NCBI GenBank assembly: GCA_029207755.1
Contig: JARCOQ010000015.1
Span: 930,001-994,000, forward strand
Direction: 5' to 3'
Length of the DNA stretch: 64,000 bases
Source of the DNA: Chamaea fasciata
Taxonomy: Eukaryota > Chordata > Aves > Passeriformes > Sylviidae
This document shows positions 13,748 to 24,277 of this stretch, piece after piece. The position numbers and the translations under genes are program-made. How positions within the stretch are numbered: position 1 is the first letter of the stretch; each line of letters opens with the position of its first letter. The notes below the pieces were generated by a model. The model made no database searches and was not told where the DNA came from. It saw only the letters and a list, made by a program, of their open reading frames with translations.

Positions 13748-13892
13748 GTTTCCGGAATTTGCACCTGGATGACCAAATGACCCTTCTGCAGTACTCCTGG
13801 ATGTTCCTGATGGCTTTTGCGCTCGGCTGGAGATCCTACAAGCAGTCCAATGGCAACCTGCTGTGCTTTGCTCCAGACCTGATCATTAACGA
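13748..13892 (+). CDS. NR3C1: NR3C1 exon 6: ligand-binding domain, helices 4-5 region
   Basis: The exon is 145 nt, with acceptor ttcctccag and donor AACGA|gtgagt. It encodes [18 protein letters not shown] followed by [18 protein letters not shown] and [12 protein letters not shown]. The Arg in LGWRSY is the steroid A-ring contact (human Arg611) and is retained. [12 protein letters not shown] is the nuclear-receptor ligand-binding-domain signature. Compared with remembered human sequence, SYRQSSAN has become SYKQSNGN. The final Glu codon is split, with its last G supplied by exon 7. Confidence 0.97.
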
Positions 13893-16800
13893 GTGAGTAG
13901 GAGCTGCCGGTGCTGGGCTCTGCGTCGGGGGCGGATCCTCCCAGACACCCCACAGCAGCCTCTCCTTTCCCACTTTTTTTGTTGTTTTTTTTTTCTTTCC
14001 AGCAGCTTGCTTAGCATTTTTTTTTTTCACTAAGTCAAACGGAAGGTAATTGAGATATTAAGTGTATTTATATCCAGAAGTTTTTGTGGGAGGTGTTTGT
14101 GCTTTAACATTCCATATTGTGACTGTTCCTGCGCCATTCACTAGAATCATTCATTTTATCAGAGCCAACACAGTCAGAGCTAAAAATATGCCTGGGATGG
14201 AGAGGAAAGTTTGGCAAATTGCATAATGTTCTGTCTGTTTAGTGTATCAGAGTGGCAATATGGCCCTACGGGTTTGCCCCAGTGAAGCATTTCTGTCTGA
14301 TCTGAGGAAATTAGGGCTGAAAAGACGAGGTTAAAGATGGAGCTACCTGCCTGATTTATATTTTTTTTGTTGAACTTCGTTGTCAATTTTCAAGCCAAGT
14401 TGAATTTGGTGGAATGTTGGAACATATTTTTTTCTTGCACTGCACATTTTCCTTGTATTTTTCCTGGTTTATGTTGTGCAGTAATTCTGTGCTGTGGAAG
14501 AGGGAAATTTGGACTGTTGAGCTGATTAGTTCTTATTTGTGTGTCTGTTTTCTGGTTCTGATATGGAGGCAATACCTTTAGCCTGTTTGGGCACAGTTTA
14601 GTATTTTTAGTCCTATTTCACTTCAAAATCAGATCTCCCAAATATTTTCTATTTTAAAAAAACATAATAATTGTTACGTTTTCTGTGGGATCTGCGATTT
14701 CTATTTCATGTATATTTATTCCCTTGCCTTTTTTTTTTCACTGTAAATATTTATCCAGGCTTTTATGAACTGTAATCATTGCCTTATAATAATATTTTTT
14801 TTAAAAAAAGGCTGAGGAGGAGATGGCAGGTGAGGGCCCATCTGTGTACTTGTGTTTATTAAAGTGCTTAGAATGTGTCCCTGGAGCAGAACAGTCTCTG
14901 TGTGGTGGAATTGAAATAATTGATATTGTCACTAAGTGCAATAACATCTAATTTGCTGTAAGTCAGAGGTCTCCTGCTGTTTTATCAGTGGGTCAAAACC
15001 ACAGAGCTTCAGTGCTAGGTGTTGGAGCTCTTGAAAACCCCCAGAAATGAAAGGGTAACGCTGTTACAGCAACCAGCAATTCCCAAATTCCTTCCAGCTC
15101 CAGTTCGGTGAATCGTAGATCAGAGTGACATTTGTTTTCAATAAAGCACTGAGCTGACTGAGAGCACTGCAGTTCTTCCAGTGAGCTGCAGGTTCTCCAT
15201 AAAACTCTGTGGTCGTAACTTTTTATGTCCCATCCCTCAATAAAACAGATCCAGCTCGGGGTAAAGCCTGACAGACACCAAGTGAGATGTGAGAGCCCTG
15301 CAGGAGAGACCCTGTGGGCAGGCAGACGGGAGTAAATACCCTTGGGTGTGGGTGATCAGCTGTGCCCACGTGGCGTGGCTGAGGTGAGAGCTGTGGTGGT
15401 GCTGCGCTGGGACTGGGGCAAACCCACAGCTGAGCACAGAGCCACGGCCGTGGCTGCAGGGAAGGGCAGCCACTCCTGGTTAATTCTCTTAGGGTTTTAT
15501 GTGGGGTTTAGAAAGCATTTTTTCCATTTCTGAGCTTTCAACACTTACCCTCGTGTTCGGTGTCTTCAGCTGCACAAAGGGAAACTCCATCTCTGAGGGG
15601 TCTCCAAGACTTGGTGGCTCAGTTGGACAAAACTGCAGTTACTGATTGATTTTTTTTATTAGATTAGATTAATTAAACTTTCTTTAGCCTCATGTACCTG
15701 CTCAAGCATCTGAGCAGCAGCAGTCCTCCATGCATTTATCCTTGTGCCAGCCCTGTCCAGTGTGTTCCTGTGTATTTACTGCTGCTTACACGGAGTAGCA
15801 ACATCCAGTAGCTCACAGTCCGGTGGGAAAGAGGATTAAATTCTCTTCTTATGTCTTGAACTGGCATGTTAGCCATTTGTTCAGTCTTCTCCTAAAAAGT
15901 GAATATTTATTGAATATTCCACTTGCATGTCTGTACTCCTATAATTTATTTATTTTTTATGGAGGTGTGTCTATACTAGCTGGCAATTTTCTATATATTT
16001 TACGTGGTTTTATACACACACATGCATGAAACTTGATTCAAGCTGTTGAAAAGTTTGGCAGCTGAATAAATCTTGGGCTTTTGGCCATTATTTAGTACTT
16101 GGAAAGGGTTTAAACCTGTGATTTTGCAGTATTGTATAACTGTTTCCCCAGTTTGTGATTGAAAACATGCCCTGCTGGAACTGGCGCCCGTTCTGTCTCA
16201 GCTTTCGTCCTCTGGGTATGTCACAGGGTGCCCAAAATTACAGTGAGCACAGTGACAGTGCACAGTTGTGTTCATCGAGCAGCAGATGCCATTTAATTGC
16301 TGTCCAGCTTGTGAAGTTCCTGGAAGTCCTGGGCCTCGGGATTTTGACTCTGGTTCCATGCTCGTCACTGCAGCTCCTTGCTGGGGGGAGTGAGGTCACA
16401 CGTTTGTCCTCCTGATCTCGTGTGCTGGGCAGGGTGGCTGTGCTGCTGGCTTTGAACAGCAAAACAACAAGTGATGTCAGTTGTGTGAGCAATGGTTTTT
16501 TTTTCTCAGTTCCCTTGTTCCCCGAATTTTTTCCCCGACATTCTTTTGTAACTCCTTTTGTGGAGTTGGTGTCATCTGGTTTTCAGAACAGCAGCATCTT
16601 GTTTACTGGGGTTTGGGGCTGTGCAGCTCTGCTGAACTGGGTGACTCAGAGCAGTGCAAACCCTGCTGTGCTTCCCTCGCCCACGTGCCCATCCCTGTGC
16701 CTATCCCCATGCCCATTCCTGTGCCCATCCCTGTGCCTATTCTTGTGCCCATCCCCATGCCCATTCCTGTGCCCATCCCCATGCCCATTCCTGTGCCCAT

Positions 16801-19336
16801 TCCTGTGCCTATCCCTGTGCCCATTCCTGTGCCCATTCCTGCGCCCATTCCTGTGCCTATTCTTGTGCCCATCCCTGTGCCTATCCCCATGCCCATTCCT
16901 GTGCCTATTCCCATGCCCATTCCTGTGCCCATTCCTGTGCCTATCCCCATGCACATCCCTATGCACATCTTTGTGCCCATTTCTGTGCCTATTCTTGTAC
17001 CCATCCTGATGCACATCCCCGTGCCTATGCCTGTGCCCATCCCTGTGCCTATTCCTGTGCCCATCCCTGTGCCCTGGGCACTGCCAGGCCTGGGGCACAG
17101 GGTTGGGTATTTAGGGGACAGGGAGGGGGTCAGGGGGGACCAGCCTGTTCAGTGGTAGCTCAGCTGAGAAGGCAGATGTGTGGAGTCCTCACGGAGCACT
17201 GTGCGTGTTCCCCTGAGCCGAGTGTAGCACCCCATGAAGTGTTCACTGGTTAGTGGGTGGGTGAGTGGTCTGTGGGGCTGGTGAGTGCCCTGTGAGGGGA
17301 GGGGAGCTGAGCTCCTGAGCAGGCAGAGCCCTGGGCGCTGCCCTTGTCCCGCTCTGTGTCCCCAGGACAGCTCCCTGTGCCAGCTGAGATCATCTGATGT
17401 GCCCTGGCCAGGATCGGCCTGGCTGGGAGCTGTTCCCAGAGCGGTGCCAGCCCTGGGCCAGGGTGGTGAATCAGCCTCCTTGTGCTGTGACACCGGGCAG
17501 AGCCACCCTGCACCCAGCCCTGGCTGCGCACGGGGCTGTGGCTGCTCCCCTGCTCTGGGAGCTGCGGCTCGTGTAGCCTTGGCACTGCCCAAAAGCTGTG
17601 TGCCTTCCTCTGGATCCTCAGCCCCTTGGACGGGGTCGTGTTCCCAGCAGGCAGAAACAAACAACAGGCTGACCCCTTTCACGATGCCCAGAAATGGGCA
17701 CGGTTTTACCTAAGGAGAACTGCTGAGCCCTGGCAGAGAGTGGGTTTCAGTTACTCAGTTTGAAATACGTGAGTGGGCTTCGGTGCAGCCCAGAGGGGCC
17801 GGGACAGCGTTTGCCACGTGGCCAAGTGGTGGCTTTGTGTCAAGTGCCCTGAGAACCATCCCAGTGCCCAGCATTGCACTTGCTCCTGTTTCATGCAGCA
17901 TTGTTACCTCGTGTGCACTTTGTGCCGGTGCTCCTTGGTGGTGGAATCCGGAGCTGGAGCCGGGGTGCGTGGGTTGCTGTGAGTGCCCACAGCTGGAGCT
18001 GTAGGTGTGGGACAGTGCCACACATGGCCCAGTTCCACGGGGAGGGAATTGTCCAACAGCGGGTTTGGAAATGCTGGGGGATTACACCTGTGCTTGGTCT
18101 GGCTTAATACAGTTTCAGTAGCTGGTGCTTCTGCCTTTCCAAAGCCATTGGAATTCCCCCTGGGTTTTGCACCTGGAGAAGGGGCTGTTCCCTGTTTCCA
18201 CTCAGGCTTTCCCAGGGAGATGGTGAGGGTACATTGCATGATCCTCCTTAAGGGCTGAGCGAGGGAGAATGGGAAAGTGATCAGCTTTGGAGGAACTGTT
18301 GTTTCATAACCAAACCTTACTCATTACTCCCACAGGGAACCCATTTTGTCTCTGTGTAGATTATAATGCTGCATAGGTGATAGCAAGGAAAGGTGACACA
18401 TCATTAACAAAAAATGAGGTGCTGGCACCGCTGCAGAGAGATTGTGTACTCATTGCACGGGGTTATTTTGCTTGTCTTTTTCCTGTACAAAAGAAAACCC
18501 ATGGAAAAGCATAAATCTGTCTTGCGCTCTTCAGAATTAGTCTGTTCTTCGTTTCCCACTCAAAACGAATTCTGCAGTATTCACAGAACCAGCCATAAGA
18601 GCACACATAAGCAAGATTGCTGTGTCAGATGAGGTATTAGATAAAAGGAGTTCCTGTCTTCATGCAAGGCTTCGTTGAAATAGGAAAAAAAATATACAAA
18701 AACATAATGTTTGTTATTCTGATTCCAACATGACTTTCCATTTATGGTTATTAACGAGTTTATTAGAGTACAAAGATAATGAAGTTTAACTGCAGTGCCC
18801 ATCATTGCTTCAGGAACATGGACGGGCACGAGTATAAAGTCACTTTGAAAACTGAGAAGTTACAGGAGGATACTCCTAAATCTATAAATATGCATTAAAT
18901 TCGGTGCACTTCTCAAAGATGCTGAAAGAATTAGGGAAATCCCAGCTCTGGTGTGGCTAGATCTACTCCATCATGTTTCCCTGGGACGATGAGAGACTCA
19001 GGGAACTCGGGTTGAACTTGATTTCTGTGTCATGTGGGTGCCGTGGCTGCTGATAGCAGAGCTTGCTGCTGAGTCCTTGGTGCAGACAGGCTCCCTTTGT
19101 AAGGGCTGTGGGACTCAGGATGTCACAGTGCTCATCCTGCACTCAGGGCCAGTGTTTATCTGTGTCACCAAGGCACAGTGAGATTATCACAGTCACCTCA
19201 GGGGCACAGTGAGAGATAGAACCTCTTTTACTCTGCCGGGGCTCACCTACAGCTCCTCATCTGCAGCGTGGAAAAACAGATCCAGGACGTGCAGATAGCC
19301 AGACATTTCACTAATCCCTGTGCTTTTATTCCTCAG
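13893..19336 (+). other. NR3C1: NR3C1 intron 6
   Basis: The intron is 5444 bp and is the longest complete NR3C1 intron here. Its main feature is the 12-bp minisatellite at 16685-17068. A GC-rich stretch follows at about 17080-18250, where long frames are open in several phases without splice or homology support. Confidence 0.9.
16685..17068 (+). repeat. 12-bp minisatellite, 32 tandem units
   Basis: Thirty-two consecutive units of the type gtgcccatccct/gtgcctattcct/atgcccattcct run without any insertion or deletion by hand count. All frames on both strands stay open because the unit is a multiple of three with no stop, which gives spurious frames such as VPIPVPI repeats. It lies in NR3C1 intron 6. 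Confidence 0.97.
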
Positions 19337-19467
19337 GCAGAGGATGAATCTCCCCTGTATGTATGAACAATGCAAACACATGCTCATGGTGGCCCGAGAG
19401 CTGTCCCGCCTCCAAGTCTCCTACGAGGAGTATCTCTGCATGAAGACGTTGCTTCTCCTCTCTACAA
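19337..19467 (+). CDS. NR3C1: NR3C1 exon 7: ligand-binding domain, middle
   Basis: The exon is 131 nt, with acceptor attcctcag and donor TACAA|gtaggt. It encodes [16 protein letters not shown], then [20 protein letters not shown] and TLLLLST. The Gln in MYEQCKHM corresponds to human Gln642, a contact for the steroid 17-position. The stretch MVARELSR differs from the remembered human YVSSELHR and is the most divergent piece of the domain in this window. The last codon is split (A|TT, Ile) with exon 8. Confidence 0.96.
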
Positions 19468-20636
19468 GTAGGTGAACAGCTCAGTACCAAGCTTTTTGCT
19501 CCTACAGAAGTATGTGGTGGACTTGCAATAGATATTGTGCGATAGGTTTATGCTCCATGCTGGTTTTTAACTTTAGGTAGGACATGCTGCAGTTAAACAA
19601 GTCACAGCTCAGTAAATTCTGTCTGTACTGCATCAAAGTTCAAAGTGCAGTGTCAAAAATAGTCCTTTTAGAATGGACAGAAATAAACCTGAGACGGCAT
19701 AACTAATGTAAGTGATGATGTGTAAATGCCTTCCACAGTGTTACTTTTCCCCCGTTGTTCTCCCCTGCTCCGTGGGGCTGGAGCTCCCTGAGGATCTGCG
19801 CTCAGCCCAGGCTCGGCTGCAATCCAGGGACTCACACAGCAAAAAGGGAGAGGGTGGGAGTGTGTGTGAGTGTGCTGGGGTGGGTGTGAGCCGGGCACCT
19901 CTCTCCAGCACAGCCTCTGTGTCCTGGGAAATCCCAGCCCAGCCCAGCCCACGGGCACAGGATCCCCAGGGAGCTGCCTCAGGCAGGGACTGACGGACGG
20001 GTTCCTGTTCTCCCTGGCACCAGGGGTTTGGTTCAGAGCCCCGCAGAGGTGCCCACGTGTTTGAAAGGTAGCAAGAGCAGCAGAGCAAGGGAAGATTTGT
20101 CAACGTACTTCGGTACTTCTGCATCATCCTCATCAGGTGCTTTGGCTTGGAAGGGACCTGAAATGTGATGAAAAGTAAATATTATGAAGTTTATTACACC
20201 TGAGGGTGTAAACATTCCTTGTCCTTAATGTTTCCAGTGAGTAATAGCCTTGATTCTTACACAGAAATGAGGATCGTTCACCTTGGGCTTTTCCTGGATA
20301 AGAGCAGGAGGATTGGGAAGCCCAGCACTGCTCACCCTGTGTCAGGGCAGAGGGTGATGGGTGTGGGCAGGGCAGTGTGAGGGTGCCATGGCCAGTGCCC
20401 CCAGAGCCCCACCAGCCTGGCAGTGCCCAGCACTGCCTCACTGCCAAGCCCAGAGCTGGGACAAGGGCTCTTTTCAGAGGAGACTTTCAGCCTCTCACGG
20501 CCGTGGGCTTTGTAGGAACTCAAAACTTCCCTGAAACTGCAGATTTCAAACAGTTCCTGTTTGATTCTGAAATCTCTCCCAAAAATTCCTCAAGTGTTTT
20601 GGGTGTGGCGTAGGCCAACTTTCTTCACAGGAGCTG

Positions 20637-20663
20637 GAAATTTCCATGGAGAAATTTCCATGG
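20637..20663 (+). repeat. 14-bp tandem duplication with palindromic core
   Basis: gaaatttccatgg occurs twice with a single base between the copies. The first copy is preceded by g, forming ggaaatttcc, which resembles an NF-kappaB motif. Confidence 0.6.
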
Positions 20664-21870
20664 CAGGAGTGGTGAGGAGGCAGCGCTGGCAGGATTCAGC
20701 CCCTCCAGCAGCGGGGCCGGGCGGGAGCTGGCACTGCCCAGAGAGGCCTCTCCACTCCGTTTCCAGTGGGAGACAATTTATCTTCCTTTTGTTAGGGTAC
20801 GAACATTGTGTGAGTGGTGCATCAGGGAACTTCTGCAATTGCAAAGCCGAGGTTTCTGTAGCTCTTTAATCCACAGCTTGATAATTTGAAGTTGTTGATT
20901 GTGTTTCTGTGTTAAGTTTTCCAAGAGAAGAGAAGGAGTAAAACAGGAATCCCACACAGGTCTAGACTCGTAGCTCACACACACAGATGTAGCTCAGAGA
21001 CCTTTTCCACGTGAAGTATTGAAACAGTTGACCGGTTTCATCTCCTGTGTAGGCAAGACAGACAAGAGGCTTCACTCCAGGATCTCTCCAGCGCTGACAG
21101 TGCAGGGCAGGTTGGATTTCCCGAGGGAATGTGCTCTGCGGCCTCTGTCCTCCTGTCGTGCTTTTGGTCACCTTTGTCTCAGCTCTTTCTCTTCTCTGTC
21201 TTCAACTCCTTCACTTCCCCGAGGTGATGAGAGGCCTCAAGGGAAGGGAAGCACCTTCAGGACCTCTGGAGCTCCTTTTGTTGGTCCTTGGCCTTTGGAA
21301 GGAGGAGACAGGCACAGGGCCTTCCCCTGGGTCTGAATCCCCAGCCCTTGGGTTCTGCCCCCGGCGCTGTGTCAGTGTCCCACCCGTGTCCCAAAGCTGC
21401 TGTGTCCGTGCCCAGAGTCCCCAGGCGGCCGCAGTCCGTGTGCTGTCCACAGTGTCGCTGCCTTGCCTGGGCCCGTTACCTGATCCGTGTCAGGAGCCTC
21501 AGGACCAGATGACCTTTCAGGATCCTTTCCAGGCTGTCCTGTGATCCTGCCCTTGCTCTTCCCTGGGCACGCAGAAGTCTTATGGGACCTTCCTAATGTC
21601 ACATTTCCCCAGACCTGGAGAATACAGGAGCTCCAGCCCTGGTGGTTCTCCATCAAGGAGCTTCCAGGGCTGGGTGTTTCTGCCTCCATGGTTCCCTTCC
21701 CGCTGTTTTTTGGTGGGATATCTCTAGAGGGTTTTTTTTTATTATTATTATTTTGCAGTAGGCCTGTGCTTTGTGTTCAGCTGGTCACTGTCCCATCCTG
21801 CTCCCTCCTTGTCTCTGCTGTCATTTCAGTCAGTCCGAGCCCTTTTTCTTTGGCTCGTTTTCAACTTGCC

Positions 21871-22090
21871 ACAGAATGGTTTGGGCTGGAAGGGACCTTA
21901 AAGCTCATCTCATTCCAGCCTGGCCTGAAACACTCCCAGGGATGCAGAGGCAGCCAGAGCTTCTCTGGACAGCCTGTGCCAGGCCCTCCCCACCCTGACA
22001 GGGAACAATTCCATATTTTAACCTGAATTTCCCCTCTTGCTCCTCGTCCTGTCACTGCAGCTCGTGATGACGATTCCCTCTCCGTGTAAC
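21871..22090 (-). repeat. CR1 LINE 3' fragment next to NR3C1 exon 8
   Basis: Begins cacagaatggtttgggctgg, then aagggaccttaaagctcatc, and continues into the body (cctcgtcctgtcactgc). It ends about 70 bp before the exon 8 splice acceptor. Confidence 0.87.
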
Positions 22091-22162
22091 TAATGTAAGA
22101 GAACTTAAACCATGTGCCAGTTGAGTTTTGCAGTGTTTGAAAGGCTGGTGTCCCTGTTGCAG

Positions 22163-22320
22163 TTCCCAAGGAGGGCCTGAAGAGCCAGTCCCTGTTTGAG
22201 GAGATCCGCATGACGTACATCAAGGAGCTGGGCAAGGCCATCGTCAAGAGGGAAGGGAACTCCAGCCAGAACTGGCAGCGATTTTATCAACTGACTAAAC
22301 TGCTGGACTCTATGCATGAT
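22163..22320 (+). CDS. NR3C1: NR3C1 exon 8: ligand-binding domain, helices 8-10 region
   Basis: The exon is 158 nt, with acceptor cctgttgcag. It ends in frame at ATG CAT GAT before a strong gtaagt donor. It encodes [38 protein letters not shown] and [15 protein letters not shown]. The [10 protein letters not shown] segment is characteristic of glucocorticoid receptor; as I recall, mineralocorticoid receptor has a different sequence there. A CR1 fragment ends about 70 bp upstream of the acceptor. Retaining the following intron would add 28 codons and then a stop. Confidence 0.97.
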
Positions 22321-23171
22321 GTAAGTCCTGACAGGAATGCTGCAGGCATTCCGCAGAAATACATTTGGGGCGGGGACACTGAGCTCCTCCAGCTCTTTTA
22401 TATTTAAAGGGACAAATATCGGGGAGGAGGAGGAGGAGGAGGAGGTCATGCTCCTCTGCTGCCTCACGAAAATTGACAGCCTTGAACATGCTCCTCTCAG
22501 GCTGCCTCTGCAGTGCAATCCACAGCAATTAATTGTAGAATTGATCTCATGTTCAGTCTCTCCCGTTTTTAAAAATTGCATTGCTTCAAAAAGGAGGAGC
22601 TCAGGAGCTGTAACTGACTTTGCAGTAGAAGCAGAAATGTGATGTTTAAAAGCAGTCTTATGTCAGAGCCCAAGAAGTAAGGAATTTATGGGATAGTTTG
22701 AAATTCCATTAAAACAATGCCTCAGCACTATGTGTGGTGTTAGCAGTGATCTAATTTTGAAGGAATTTTCAATTCAGACTGTCTCCTTTGGCAGTTTAAT
22801 TCTAATTGCACATGTAGCACAAAGCAGTGTTTAAGACAAGGGTAACATTGAGACCTCAAAATTACTGGTTTTTTTTTTCTTATTACTGTACCAAGCACCT
22901 GGAAAGATCTCATTTAGCTTATCCATGTGTGTGTTATTTATCTGCTGGAATGGGAATTGGAACCGAATCTCCTCGGTGGTTGTAAAGCCTTGCACAGTCT
23001 GTTTGTGTGGTCTATATCAGAGTGCCATGGACAATAATTAATGAGCTTAATGAGGATTCCTGTGCACGTCTTGCCTGAGCCCCATCCTGTGGGCAGGAGT
23101 TGAGGAGGAGGGAGGTGAATGTTCTCTGAGCATCTTCATGTGCAAGTAATTCTTTGTCTTGTCACTCGTAG
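22321..23171 (+). other. NR3C1: NR3C1 intron 8
   Basis: The intron is 851 bp, with a strong gtaagt donor and an acceptor ending cgtag. The first 84 nt stay open in the receptor frame and then stop. A short GGA repeat lies at about 22424-22446. Confidence 0.9.
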
Positions 23172-23324
23172 GTGGTTGAAAATCTTCTGAGCTTTTGCTT
23201 CCAGACATTTTTGGATAAATCCATGAGTATTGAGTTCCCAGAAATGTTGGCAGAAATCATCAGCAATCAGATACCAAAATATTCCAATGGAAATATCAAG
23301 AAGCTCTTGTTTCATCAGAAGTGA
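23172..23324 (+). CDS. NR3C1: NR3C1 exon 9 (alpha type): C-terminus of ligand-binding domain with AF-2 helix
   Basis: The coding part is 153 nt, with acceptor ctcgtag and stop TGA at 23322-23324. It encodes [40 protein letters not shown] and [10 protein letters not shown]. Cys and Thr in FCFQTF match the steroid-contacting human Cys736 and Thr739. FPEMLAEI is the AF-2 helix-12 core that recruits coactivators. The residue before the Cys is Phe where human receptor has Tyr735. The terminal LLFHQK matches the alpha isoform, which is the hormone-binding form. Confidence 0.97.
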   Translation: MVENLLSFCFQTFLDKSMSIEFPEMLAEIISNQIPKYSNGNIKKLLFHQK

Positions 23325-24254
23325 CTGCCTTAACACAAAGGGTTGCCTTAAGAAACCGTCACACGATAGCTTTGTTTTGTAAAGAGAAAAACCTACAGAA
23401 CTTGTTCCTTTTGTCCTCGCAGGTGTTTCTTTTGTAATTATGCACTACATGTGGTTTACAGAGGGCCAAGAGTTAGGCTGGAGAAGCAGCGGATTTCTCG
23501 CGTTTGGGAAGGAATTGGGGAGAAAGGAAAAAGGAGAAGATCTCGGTTTGGGCAGAAATTTTCTCTCTCCCCTCGTGCACCATCCCTGGATGCATCAAAC
23601 CACCAGTGACAAGCTCTGAGGCTGTTACGAACATTCTGCTAATTAATTAATTAATTGCTGCAGTTGGCTGGAGACAATTTTTTAGGCTTTTTTTTTTTTT
23701 TGGTCAAGTGTTTTGGATTTTTTTTTTTTTTTTAAAGTTAAGGTAGTTTTTCGGTTTATGCATGTAACCTGAAGAAAGTTTACAAGTGTATATCAGAAAA
23801 GGGAAGTTGTGCCTTTTATAGCTATTACTGTCTGGTTTTAGCAATTTCCTTTAACTTTATATACCGTGAACTCGGCTTGTTCATTTTTTTTCTTACATAA
23901 TTTTTTTGTAATACTTCAAGATGCCTATTGTACAGCTGGTTTTTTAAGGTGGGGCAGCTCGTAGCTTTCCTAAAAACGTCCTCTAGACAGTAAAAATACT
24001 CGAGTAGATTCATGTGAAACTGGGTTGGGCTTTTCTAACCTAATGCTTTCAACCGGCAAAGTGGCCATAAAAATTGGGCTTTTTCTAAGGGCCAGGGGTG
24101 GGCGGGAGAACACGCTCAAATCTCATTTCAGCAGATCCGGATGAAGCAAATCCTTTTGGTACACTGCAAAAGCGTTGGATATGCAGATTCATAGAAAAAT
24201 TAACCCAGTCCTAACCGGATGTAAATGAGCAGGTTATTTTATATATTGAAGAAG

Positions 24255-24277
24255 AAAAAAAAAAAAAAAAAAAAAAA
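24255..24277 (+). repeat. poly-A tract in NR3C1 3'UTR
   Basis: Twenty-three consecutive A residues are flanked by gaag motifs. No element body was recognised beside it. Confidence 0.9.

Larger units (their letters stand above)
19468..22162 (+). other. NR3C1: NR3C1 intron 7
   Basis: The intron is 2695 bp. It contains a 14-bp tandem duplication near 20637 and a CR1 fragment (21871-22090) close to the exon 8 acceptor. No coding sequence was recognised. Confidence 0.9.

Noticed and set aside
16481..17158. Long plus-strand open frame with VPIPVPI-type repeats
   Set aside because: It is the 12-bp minisatellite, open in all frames on both strands, and lies within NR3C1 intron 6 with no splice or homology support.
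17149..17682. 177-residue minus-strand frame in NR3C1 intron 6
   Set aside because: Compositionally biased GC-rich intron sequence without splice context or homology.
20135..20180. Possible CR1 remnant (ggcttggaagggacctg)
   Set aside because: Only about 20 bases resemble CR1, which is too short to support a call.
10920..23324. Possibility that the receptor is NR3C2 (mineralocorticoid receptor)
   Set aside because: Segments [35 protein letters not shown] and the ARHGAP26 neighbour are those of NR3C1; only scattered residues resemble NR3C2.
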